Of a DNA stretch of 64,000 nucleotides, positions 14,467 through 25,600 are shown piece after piece. The DNA comes from a virus: positions 124,001-188,000 of IMG/VR virus record IMGVR_UViG_3300017917_001123, one strand, 5' to 3'. A program made the position numbers and the translations under genes. The notes beneath the pieces were generated by a model that ran no database searches, had not been told where the DNA came from, and saw only the letters and a program-made list of their open reading frames with translations. Every line of letters begins with the position of its first letter. The first letter of the stretch is position 1.

Positions 14467-15492
14467 ATGTCTACTAATGTTGTTCGCGTACCAGGCGACT
14501 ATAAAATTGAAACAAAGCAGAACGGAAGAATTACCCTCGATACGGGTATAAACACTGGTACGGTTGTAATTACTGGTAGCTTAGACGTTCGCGGTACAAC
14601 AACAGTAGTTCAGGCAACAAACGCAAGTATTAAAGATAATACGCTAGTTCTTAACGCAGGTGAAACAAACAGCTACGTTACACTAGATACATCGGGTATT
14701 ATTATTGATCGCGGTAATAACGCAAGTTTGTCAAATGCGGCAAGCATCTTATATAACGATGCGGCAGGAGTTGACGGATTTACTTGGCGAACAACTGACA
14801 TTAGCCAACGTGGTATTTTTGAATTTAAAGTAGCAGGTAATACATCTGCTATTCGTGTTAACGCAATTCGTGTTGATGAAAACACAGCACCTCGAGTAGG
14901 CGGTTATCCTCGTTTAAACATTTTTGGTTCTGACAATCCGGCAACAGTTATTTCTGTAGCAGGTACGCTAAACTATGAAGATCGTGTTATTGATGACGAT
15001 GATATTCCAAACAAAGCATACGTTGATATCGCTGTTCAAACAGCCCAAACTACTGCTAACGTTCAAAAGATTGTTCAACAACAAACAAGTATTGGAGCTT
15101 ATGATAGTTCGCAGGGTGGATATCAAGGCAGTAACATTAGTGAAGTTGTAGTAGAATTCACTACAGGTATTCCGACTGTAAGATTTACTCCGGTATCTGT
15201 TAACTTTGGTGATAGCATCATTTTAACAGAAGGTACAATTACTCGTGCCGATCCAACAAGCGCCAACGCAAACTTGTTCTTAGAACCAAAAGGCAACGGC
15301 AGCGTTGTTGTTCGTAAAGCATTACAATTAACAGATCAAGCAATTCCTCCAACTCCACCAGCAAACGGAACAGCATTATATACAACCGGAGTCGTAGGCC
15401 CAGGTGGCACAGGAATTTATTACGTAAATAATCAAATACAAGGAGAATTTATTTCTCGTAAACGAGCAATCATTTACGGGCTAATATTTTAA
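14467..15492 (+). CDS. Fibre-like virion protein
   Basis: This 341-residue protein begins YKIETKQNGRITLDTG followed by GTVVITGSLDVRGTTTVVQATNASIKDNTLVLNAG (about residues 36-70). This beta-repeat module is also used in the giant fibres downstream, where a new element is introduced and its properties listed. The middle (VIDDDDIPNKAYVDIAV) and a Pro-rich PPTPPANGTALYTTG segment precede a C-terminal cap. A collar, neck or fibre role is inferred. A good AAAGGA site and AATAAATA late box precede it, and the next gene starts ten bases after its stop. No enzymatic motif is seen. Confidence 0.7.
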   Translation: MSTNVVRVPGDYKIETKQNGRITLDTGINTGTVVITGSLDVRGTTTVVQATNASIKDNTLVLNAGETNSYVTLDTSGIIIDRGNNASLSNAASILYNDAAGVDGFTWRTTDISQRGIFEFKVAGNTSAIRVNAIRVDENTAPRVGGYPRLNIFGSDNPATVISVAGTLNYEDRVIDDDDIPNKAYVDIAVQTAQTTANVQKIVQQQTSIGAYDSSQGGYQGSNISEVVVEFTTGIPTVRFTPVSVNFGDSIILTEGTITRADPTSANANLFLEPKGNGSVVVRKALQLTDQAIPPTPPANGTALYTTGVVGPGGTGIYYVNNQIQGEFISRKRAIIYGLIF

Positions 15493-15501
15493 GGATAGGA
15501 T

Positions 15502-15831
15502 ATGGCAATCACAAGTTCACAAGTTACAACATCTGGTAACCCACCAGTTCAAGTTTACGAATCTCAAGGACAAAATGCTATTACAAGCATGATGTTCTGT
15601 AATACAACAACAAACCAAACTGTAAACATTGACATCTACGTTGTTAGCGATGCTAGCGGCTTTGCTCCTGGCCCGCAAACTCAAATTTTAAAAGCAATTC
15701 CTATTCCTCCTGAAGAAACTTTTGTCATGGATACTGAAAAGTTTATCCTTGAAGATCTTGATGGTGTTTATGTTCGAGCCGATGTGCCAAACGCAATTAC
15801 AGTAACAGTGAGCTCAGTGAGCACAGCATAA
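15502..15831 (+). CDS. Small beta-rich virion protein
   Basis: This 109-residue, beta-rich protein has segments ITSMMFCNTTTNQTVNIDIYVVSD and a hydrophobic IPIPPEETFVMDTEKFILE core (about residues 71-89). The layout (introduction of a property, IPP motif, then a strand such as GVYVRADV) resembles the 128-residue protein at 27439, so the two may be distant paralogues that bracket the 3591-residue fibre. The ribosome-binding site is AGGATAGGAT. It is coupled to the next gene by a TAATG overlap at 15829-15833. Function unknown; probably virion. Confidence 0.65.
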   Translation: MAITSSQVTTSGNPPVQVYESQGQNAITSMMFCNTTTNQTVNIDIYVVSDASGFAPGPQTQILKAIPIPPEETFVMDTEKFILEDLDGVYVRADVPNAITVTVSSVSTA

Positions 15832-16544
15832 TGAGATACGTAAAACGTTTAAATTTAGATAGACAAAATCCTGTAGATTCTACTTGGGCAGTTGAAGCTG
15901 ACGGTAGAATTGTAACAGATAGCGTTGCTGAAATGCAATTACCTAAAGGTTCAACAGCTCAAAGAGTTGAGCCGTACAATAACGGTCAAATCCGTTACAA
16001 TACAGATGTCCATGAACTCGAAGCTTATATTAATGGACAATGGGAGTTGTTAAGAACTCGACGCCAGGGCAATATCACATTCCAAACTATCGCAACTGGA
16101 AACTATGTAAACTCAATCTTTGGTCCACTAAGCTATAGACAAGACCCAAATAAGCCACAGAATGTTTTTGTTTTTGTAGAAAACGTTTATCAAGTTCCAT
16201 CTATAAACTACAATTTAATAAATGATCCAACTGTTTCAAAATCAACTGTTGGTGTTACAAACCCAGGTGTTACAGTTTTAAACATTGACGACAAAGATGA
16301 TATTAATGTTGGACAAATTGTATCTGGAGACGTAAGTATTGCTCCGGGAACTTCTGTTGTATCTATTAGCACTACAACTAATGCTGTGACTTTAAGCGCG
16401 GCAACCTTAGGTACTATTCAAGCCGGCGTAACTGTTAACTTTGCTTTTAGTACTGGTACCTATGTTTCCTTTACCAGTGCTCCTCCCGAAAAACCAATCT
16501 ACGCATTGAACGGATTTGACGGCTACTTCCCTCCTTTTATCTAA
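15831..16544 (+). CDS. Fibre-associated virion protein of unknown function
   Basis: This 237-residue protein is coupled to the upstream gene by one base of stop/start overlap. The N-terminal half has QIRYNTDVHELEAYINGQWELLRTRR (about residues 53-78), a 'label and describe' motif frequent in structural proteins of T4-like marine phages. The C-terminal half is beta-repeat (VTVLNIDDKDDINVGQIVSG, then ISTTTNAVTLSAATLGTI) and ends in an aromatic GFDGYFPPF. A link or cap role for the giant fibre that follows is inferred from position. Confidence 0.65.
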   Translation: MRYVKRLNLDRQNPVDSTWAVEADGRIVTDSVAEMQLPKGSTAQRVEPYNNGQIRYNTDVHELEAYINGQWELLRTRRQGNITFQTIATGNYVNSIFGPLSYRQDPNKPQNVFVFVENVYQVPSINYNLINDPTVSKSTVGVTNPGVTVLNIDDKDDINVGQIVSGDVSIAPGTSVVSISTTTNAVTLSAATLGTIQAGVTVNFAFSTGTYVSFTSAPPEKPIYALNGFDGYFPPFI

Positions 16545-16549
16545 TATAG

Positions 16550-16556
16550 GTAAATA
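16550..16556 (+). promoter_or_regulatory. Late promoter box (GTAAATA) upstream of the 3591-residue fibre
   Basis: TAGGTAAATAAC ends six bases before a 14-codon ORF and 91 bases before the fibre's ATG at 16648. GAGGAGCTAGT provides a strong ribosome-binding site for the fibre itself. Confidence 0.5.
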
Positions 16557-16562
16557 ACTGTG

Positions 16563-16607
16563 ATGCCGCGTTTCGGCAGAACATACTGTGGTAAACCCGC
16601 AATGTAA
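16563..16607 (+). other. Short leader ORF (14 codons) between the late box and the giant fibre
   Basis: ATG at 16563 opens MPRFGRTYCGKPAM and stops at 16605-16607. A hairpin CCGTG/CACGG lies between it and the fibre start (about 16617-16629). It could be a leader peptide or chance; the main support is its position at the expected transcript start. Confidence 0.25.
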
Positions 16608-16647
16608 GGTGGTTATCCGTGAAACACGGTGGATATGAGGAGCTAGT

Positions 16648-19600
16648 ATGGCCGTAGGTCGAATTACAGGTCCGCTCTTAGCAAGCAATTTGTTAAGAGA
16701 CGGAGTAAATTTATCAGTAGAAACTGATCTCTTATACTTAGATGTTCAAACAGGTCGTATTGGTATCAAGACGTCTAGTCCGCAGTATGATTTAGATGTT
16801 AACGGTACAGCAAACATTGATGTATTGCGTGTATCAAATACCTCAACGTTAGGTTTACTAACAGTTACCAAATCCGTCACAAGTGGTACAATTGGATCAA
16901 CACTAGGTCCTATCAACATTGACCCAGCAAATAACGAAAAGATTTATTTAAAAGCCAATACAGAAGTTATTGGTAACTTACATGCCACTGGCGAAATCAC
17001 AGCCGACGGTAACATTCGACTAGGTGATACAACATCAACTGATACACTTAAAGTTGGTGCTGAGATTATTTCTAACCTAATTCCTCAAACACCAAACACT
17101 TACGATATAGGTTCACAAAGCCAAAATTGGCGTGCCGCTTATTTCCAACAATTATTCACAGGCAATCTACATCAGTTTGGCAACACAATTACAAACGTTC
17201 TTCCTCAGAACATTGATATTATTCCTCAAGGCGGAACATTAAACATCTACGGTAATGTTCGCATTTGGGAAGGAACACCTTTAGGTACTGCCCCTCAAAC
17301 TAACAACGTTTTATATGTAACAGAAAATGGCAGTGACACAAACGACGGTTCGGCAATGGACGCCTCTCGTGCTTGCCGTACAATCAGTGGTGCTGTTCGT
17401 AGTCCATTATACAAGCCAGGTACAAGTATTAAAGTTGCTCCTGGCCATTATCTAGAACAAAACCCAATTGAATTAAAACCTTACACATCTGTTATTGGTT
17501 CTGACCTACGTACAACATTTATTGAACCAATCAACAAGACACAAGACGTATTCCATGTTCGTTCTGGTTGCTACATTGCCCAGATGAATATCTTTAACGG
17601 TCGTTCTGGACGTTTCCCAGGAACTGGTTATCTAGCAGATACAAACCGCGGAGCCTACGCAGTTGCGTTCCCACCAAACGGCGACAACGGAGTTCCAGTA
17701 GACGTATTCCAATCTCCATATATTCAAAACTGTACAAACCAATCAGGTCCTTGGTTATATGACGGTACTATGTTTGTACCTAACCAAACAGTTCAAGTTC
17801 CAGAAGGTGTTGGTATCTCGACATACGAAGCTGGTACACAAGAAATTGAAGTAACATTATCTGAAGGTGAAATCTATGTTGGACAGAGCATTAACGGTGC
17901 TCCGCCAAATCAAGGATTCTTCAATGCTCGTACATTGTTATTATCAAACAAGCCGTTTATTCAAGAGCAAGTTGTTGCCTATGTTGACCAACAGTATGGC
18001 GGCCCATTCCAATACAACGCAGTCAAGTGCGCTCGCGACACTGGTCTTATCATTGACGGCCTAGGGTTAGATCTAGTTTACAACTCAACAAGCCAATCAG
18101 TATTCTCTGGTTTACAATATTGGAGCCAAACATCTTCACCGACACAGATTGCTGGTGAAGAAACTACAACAACAAACGCATTTAACTATATTAATAGTAT
18201 TGCTCAATTAGTTGTTCGTGCTCAAGCAGTTTCAACACCATACCAGAATACACTAACACAAGTTACTGCTCTTCCAGCCGGAGCTATTGGCGATGCTAAC
18301 AGAGTATCTTCGTTGTTTACAACTGCTACAAACATTATTGTTGAAGGCACATCTGGTATTAGCGACAAGATTATTTCAAACGGCGCAGTTACTTCTAACA
18401 CAAGTACACAGGCCGCTTACAATCTTCTACAGGCAAACAAAGAATTCTTAAAGGCAGAAGCCATTGCTTGGATTTCTGCTAACTCTCCGACCTTTACTTA
18501 CGACCAAGCAAAGTGTAAGAGAGATGTTGGCTATCTAGTTGACTGTGTATCGTTTGACTTACTACACGGTGGTAACCGTCAAGTAATTCAAGCAGGTACA
18601 TATTACTACGGTTACAGTTCTGTTAACAGCGCAATTCCGGGAGAACAGGCTCAGACAATTCTAGCATACAATTACATGAAGAATGTAATCTCTGCCGTTG
18701 TTCAAAGTCAGAAGCTAACACGCTTCTATCAATCTGAGATTCCTCAAGTACTTGATAATAACAACGCAGGGTCAGCTGCCGCCGCAACGACTATTACTGG
18801 AAATATTGATTTAATTACAAGATTAGTTCGAGTCGGTCCAGAAGGCGCACCAGCATTAGAGCCAATTGGTTTAACACGTTCAGTTGATACTGGTGTGTTA
18901 AATGCCTATGCTCTGTTAACTGCTAACATGGACTTTATTAAGGCAGAAGTTATTGCCTATGTAAACACATTACCTAACTTTGTTTACAACAAAGAGAAGT
19001 GCTACAGAGACGTTGGAATTATTATTGAAAACGTTTCCTTTGATGCGTTAAATGGTGGAAATGAAAAAGCACTTGAAGCAGGCTTGTCTTATTACAACGG
19101 TGTAACAAGTGTAATTCAAGGTCAAGAAACACAAACAGTTGGCGCAATCGAATATATTAAATTCTTAGCAAGAAAAGTTATTCGTAATCAAACTTGCCCA
19201 GACCTATTAAGCGGCCGCGGCGCAGAAAGCCAGCAAATTAACTATGTTTTAACTGGCGGTGGTATCGCTCAACCGGCATTAGATAAAGGCTTTGATCTTA
19301 TCACTGGTATCATTACTAACGGCCCATCTTTTGCTCCTACTTCTTATCCAGGATGCGCTGTCGATCCATACTTGATGAGTGCTGAAGTTCTATTACAAGC
19401 TAATAGAAGTTTCATCCAAGAAGAAATTGTTGAGTTTGTTAATAAGTCTTTCTTAACATTCCCATTCAACACATCTAAATGCCGCCGTGATACTGGTTTA
19501 ATTGTTGACGCAATCGCAATGGATATGATGTATCCCACTGCGTCAGACAGTCAATCAACATTCGCAGGTATCCAATACTGGAAGAACGGAAGCTATACTG

Positions 19601-22600
19601 GCGACATTGAAAAAGAATTAACAACAACAACAAATGCTATTAGCTATCTAAGTAGCCTAGCACAAAAATTAATTCTAAACGATATTTCTGGTCCACGTTA
19701 TCAGACAGCAGTTACACAAAATACAAGCCTTGCGTCTGCTACAGTTTCTGAAGCAGACATAATTGGAACAGATTTAGATCTAGTTATTTCAATTCTAAAT
19801 GATGGAACCGAAGGCATAACTGACAAAGTTATTCCAAACGGTCAACCTCTAACTACCCCTGGTGTAATTAACGCTTACGAAATTTTACAAGCTAACAAAG
19901 CATACATCCAAGCAGAAGTTGTTGCCTACGTTGAAGCAACCAAGACTCCTGGATTTACATACAGCCAAGTAAGTTGCTCGAGAGATGTCGGTTACTTAGT
20001 TGACGCAGTTTCCTTTGACTTATTACATGGCGGTAACCGTCAAGCAATTCAAAGTGGTGTTTACTACTATTCATTTGACGGCCTTGTTAGTGCTATTCCA
20101 GGTGAAACAACTCAAACTGTTTCAGCATACAAACACTTAAAATCAATTCTTGCTAACATCATTACAGGAACAACTGTAACAGAGCGTTACCAAAATGTTA
20201 TTAATCAGAACGTATCTTTAAGTGCTGGAGGAAGTACTCAGGTAACAACCGCACAAGGTTTAGTTGATACAATTATTGATATTATTTTAGTAGGTCCAAG
20301 TGCCGCTCCAGCCGCACAACCATTGAGCCTAACAGAAAGTTCTACAGCATTAACAGTAAATGCGGCAAAGATCATCTCAGCAAACAGAGACTTTATCAAA
20401 GCCGAAATTATTGCTTATATTAATAAGACTTTCCCAAGCTTCAGATACAACAGCGAAAAATGTGCTCGCGATACCGGCTTGTTAGTTGATGCTATAGCAC
20501 AAGATTTATTATTTGAAGGCAATACACAATCAGTATTCTCTGGTGTTCAGTATTGGAAACAAACTGGTTACACTGGTACTATCGCAAATGAATTAACAAC
20601 TACAACTAGCGCAATTAGCTATGTAAGCGACCTTGCTCAAAAAATTGTTAAGAATGTCACAAGCGGACCACGTTATCAGTCAGCAGTTACACAAAACACA
20701 GTTTTACCAGCCGCTACTACAATTCAATCATATAAGATTAGTAAAGAGTTTGAATTAATCTTAGAATTAATCAATGATGGATTACTAGGAGTTACTGATA
20801 AGATTGAACCTAACAGTTTAGTAGCAAGCGGCGATTCAAATGTCATTGCCGCATTTGATTTACTACAAGCTAATAAAGCATACATCCAAGCAGAAGCTGT
20901 GGCTTTTGTTGAATCAACTAAGACACCTGGCTTTACTTACGACCAAGCCAAGTGTTCTCGAGATGTTGGCTACATGATTGATAGCGTATGTATTGACTTA
21001 CTATACGGCGGTAACCGTCAAGCAATTCAAAGTGGTGTTTACTATTGGGATGCTTCAACTGGCGTTACCGCAATTCCGGGCGAAATTACTGAAACCCTTG
21101 ATGCTTACAACTATCTAAAGACTATTGTTGAAAAAGTAATCTTAGGTATACCAGCACCAAGAAGCCAAAGCAACAAGATTGTTCAAGTAACAAACTTGCC
21201 AACAGCGTCTGACACAGAAGTAACCTTATTAAGCAACAAAATTAATAAGATTACAAACATTATTCAAAACGGACCATCTGTTGTAACAGTTAAAGAACCA
21301 ATTAGCTTAGTTCGTACATCCGACGCAAACAAGAAACGTGCTTACGATTTGCTAATGGCAAACAGAGAGTTTATTGCTAGCGAAATTGTTTCTTACATCA
21401 ACGAAAAGTACAATGGAATTTCTTATTCTTACAACAAGGTTAAGTGTTTCCGTGATACTGGGTTGATTGTTGATAGTATTGTTACTGACTTAGGTTGGGG
21501 AACAAACGGATTTACACAAAGCAACTTTGCCGGTTTACAGTACTGGAACCAAAACGGTTATACTGGAGACATCCAACGAGAGCTAACAACCACAACTAAC
21601 GCAATCAACTATCTAAGCACACTTGCTCAGAAAATTGTTCAAAATGATTTAACAGGTACTCGTTATCAGTTTACACTAACTCAAAACATAAGTCTACCAG
21701 CCGCAACACCAATTGAAGCATCGGCTATTGCTTTAGACTTTAGCACCGTTACAAACATCTTGTTAAACGGAACAACTGGTGTAACAGATATTATTGTTTC
21801 AAATGGTATTACTGCTCTAAGTTCAGACGCACAACACGCTTACGATTTATTACAGGCAAACAAGGCATACATGCAGGCCGAAGTTATTGCTTGGGTCGAA
21901 GCAAACAAAGGCACTGGATTTGTTTATGATAGTACTAAGTGTTCAAGAGACACTGGCCTAATTGTTGATGCTGTGGTACAAGACTTATTGTTTGGCGGAA
22001 CAAGTCAAACAACATTTGCTGGTATTCAATATTGGAACCAAAATGGTTACGTAGGAACCATCGCAAGTGAGTTAACAACTACAACTAACGCAATTTCTTA
22101 TGTAAGCAGTCTGGCACAAAAAGTAATTCAGAACGATACACTAGGAACAAGATATCAGTCAACTGTAACACAAGTTACAAATCTTGATCCAGGTACCGTT
22201 ACAGAAGCGACTCGCGTTGCCAGCGACTTTACTGTAATTTTAGATATTTTACAAAATGGTACTGCTGGGGTAAGCGATAAGATTATTCCAAACGGTATCG
22301 ACGCAGACATTAATACTAATGTTCAAAATGCCTTTGCTGTTCTTCAAGCAAACAAGGCATACATTCAAACAGAAGCAGTAGCATTTGTTGAATCAACTAA
22401 GACACCTGGCTTTGTATATGATCAAGCTAAGTGCTATAGAGATGTTGGTTACATGATTGATAGCATCTGTATCGACTTGCTATATGGCGGAAATCGTCAA
22501 GCAATTCAAAGCGGGGTTTACTATTATGGTTACAACGGAAGTTCAAGTGCAATTGCTGGAGAACAAACAGAAACTATCGCCGCATACAATCATATCAAGG

Positions 22601-25600
22601 CAATCATAACCTCGATTGTTACTGGCGTAGAAATTACTAATCCTTATCAGCTAGCTGTTCCGCAGGTAAGAACACTATCTGCCGGTACAAGCGCAGAAGT
22701 AACAACTTCTCAAGGATTAATTGATGTTATTACAAATATCATTCAGAACGGCCCAACCGTTGCGGCAGCTCCTGCCCCATTAGGATTAACAAAGAGCTCA
22801 AACGCAAACGTTCAAAACGCGGCCGCAATGTTACTTGCTAACAAAGATTTTATTGTAGCAGAAACAATCGCTTATATTGATTCTACATACGCAAAAGGTT
22901 TTGATTACGATCAGGCTAAGTGCTATCGAGACATGGGTTATCTAATTGATAGTATCAGTTACGATATTCTATACGGCGGCAACAGACAAGCAGTCAACAG
23001 TGGTGTTTACTACTACGGATTTGATGCTTCAGCAAGTGCTGTAGCAAACGAGCAAGTACAAACCGCCGCGGCCTATAACAGATTAAAAGAAATTATTCCT
23101 TTAATCATTACTAACCAGCCAGTAGCACCGACAGACGGTAATGTAACAGAACAACAGTTCAACACATTTGGTTCAAATGAAGAAGTTAGCCAATTAACTT
23201 CTCAGATGATTCAGTTAATGGTTGACATTATCCAAGACGGCCCAAGTGCGGCGATAGCAAAAACTCCAATCGGTCTAACAGAGAATACTGATGCTAATAT
23301 CCAAAAAGCAATGGTACTATTACGTTTAAACAGAGAGTTTATCCAAAACGAAATCATTGCTTGGGTTGACGCAACATACAAGAAGGGCTACTTTAATTAC
23401 AGCCAAGAGAAGTGCTACAGAGATGTCGGCCTAATCGTTGATGCTCTATCTGGCGACCTATTAATTGGCGGAAACTTAAAGACAATCGAAGCAGGTGTTA
23501 CTTATTGGCTTGGCGGCGTTAACGCAGTTGCTAACGAAATACCTCAACAAAATGCTTCTTTAGATTATCTAAAGACCGTTGTTGCTAAGGTTGTATCTAA
23601 TCAAGAATTAGCTTCTATTAGCGGAGCACGTCAGATTATTAATCCTTACTTTGCTGGCGGACAATACACAACAGAAAACTTAAACAGATTAATTGACATT
23701 CTTAAGACAGTTATTTCTAAAGGTCCTGCTTTTGCTCCACAAGGGTATCAAGGAAGTGGTGCTTTCGCAACAAGTAACTCGTCGGTTGATTACATCCAAC
23801 CAGCAAGTACAGTTCTTGAGGTAACTGATTTAGGCGGATATCGTTACAGAGTTTATCTAAGCAAGCCTATCCTAGGCCCAGGAAATAACGCAACATTGTT
23901 CTTTGGACAAACATCAGTTTATCCTTTACTAGATAAGAATGTTCCAGATCGTTGGAATCAACGACGCATTGACCCATACGGTTCTGTAGGCGGTGCCCTA
24001 ATTGACGGCGCAGTTGTTTCTAAGCGTTCTCCAATTCAGTCGTTTGTTTTTGACGCATATACTCAACTTAACCAAGGCGGTATTGGAATTAAGATTACAA
24101 ACAGCGGTTACGCACAGCTAGTATCGGTGTTCACAATCTTCTGCGGAACATCTGTTATTGTAGAGAACGGCGGTATTTGTTCTATTACCAACTCTAACGC
24201 GAACTTTGGTGACTTCTGTCTAGTTGCTAAGGGTTACAGTAAGCGCGAGTTCTTCGGTGAAGTTTATAACCCACCAGTTCTACCTTACTATCCAAATGGA
24301 TTCTTCCCGCAGACACAGATTGTTGAAGTGTTCTGTCCAGACCCAGAAAACAGACCGCACATTGGTCAGATTATGGAAGTTGTTCCTCCTGAGGGATATA
24401 CTAACGCACAAGGTCTACCAGGATTCTTATCTGCGGCAATCAACACAAGCACATTAACAACTGGATCAATTAGCATAAGTGGAATTGATACAGAAGGTGT
24501 TGTTATTGGTCAAAACATTTATGTTCGCGACCAGTACGGTTCATACACTGATATTAACGGAACACGTTATGTTCCAGAAGGTACTATTGTAACAGATGTA
24601 TCATTTAAGACAATTACACTAAGCGAAAGTATCACATCGGGCGGTGGAGAACTTGGAAATCCAAACTACTTTACAATGTATGTTGCTGGTAATGCTTATT
24701 ACACAGTTCGTTCAAGCGAACTTGCTCCGGATCCAATTCCTCCTGGAACTTTCCGATTAGGCCCAAGCGCAACAGAACAAGGTAACGATCAAGGCGATGA
24801 AGAAATTCAAGCACTTCAATACCTAAACAATCTAGCAAATAAAGTTGTTAGCAATCAGCTAATTAGTGCGGCTCAAACAACATCAACTCAAGTAACTAAC
24901 TTGACATTAAGCGGTGGTGACCAAGCAACCATTAGAATGGGTGAATTGTTTACAACTCTACAAAGCATTATTACAAATGGTCTAGATGCGGCACCTGCTA
25001 TTAAGAAAGAAGGTGTTGTTCCGCCTGGAGCAGATAGCGCAAGTTCTTTACTAACTGCGAATACTCCGTTCTTACAAGAAGAAATCATAAAATATATTAA
25101 CAGTCAATACTTTGTATATGATCATGATCTATGCCGTAGAGACTTAGGTTACATTTTAGATGGCTTTGGTTGGGACGTTTTATTCCAATCTAACTACCAA
25201 GCTATTAAGTGCGGTAATGCTTATCTAAGAAATGTACCTGGAAGCAAGTATGTTTTAGAAAATGAAAAAGCACAAACAGTCGATGCTATTGATAGAATCG
25301 CTGACTTAACAAACGGTCTAAGTGGTATTAATACTGTTACTGGCGCTATTTCTGTTATTAACTTAGACGGTATCTACATCCAAAATATTATCAACGGCGC
25401 AGGCGCACCAGCATATAGTATGCCTAACCCGGCAGGCCTTGATAACGGCATAGCAAGTGCTAAGAGTTTAATTTTAGACAACTTAGCTTACATTAAAGAA
25501 GAAGTTATTGGATGGATCGATGCTACATATCCAACATTCACTTACGATCAAATTAAATGTAAGAGAGACATTGGTTTAGTATTAGACGGTGTAAACTGGG

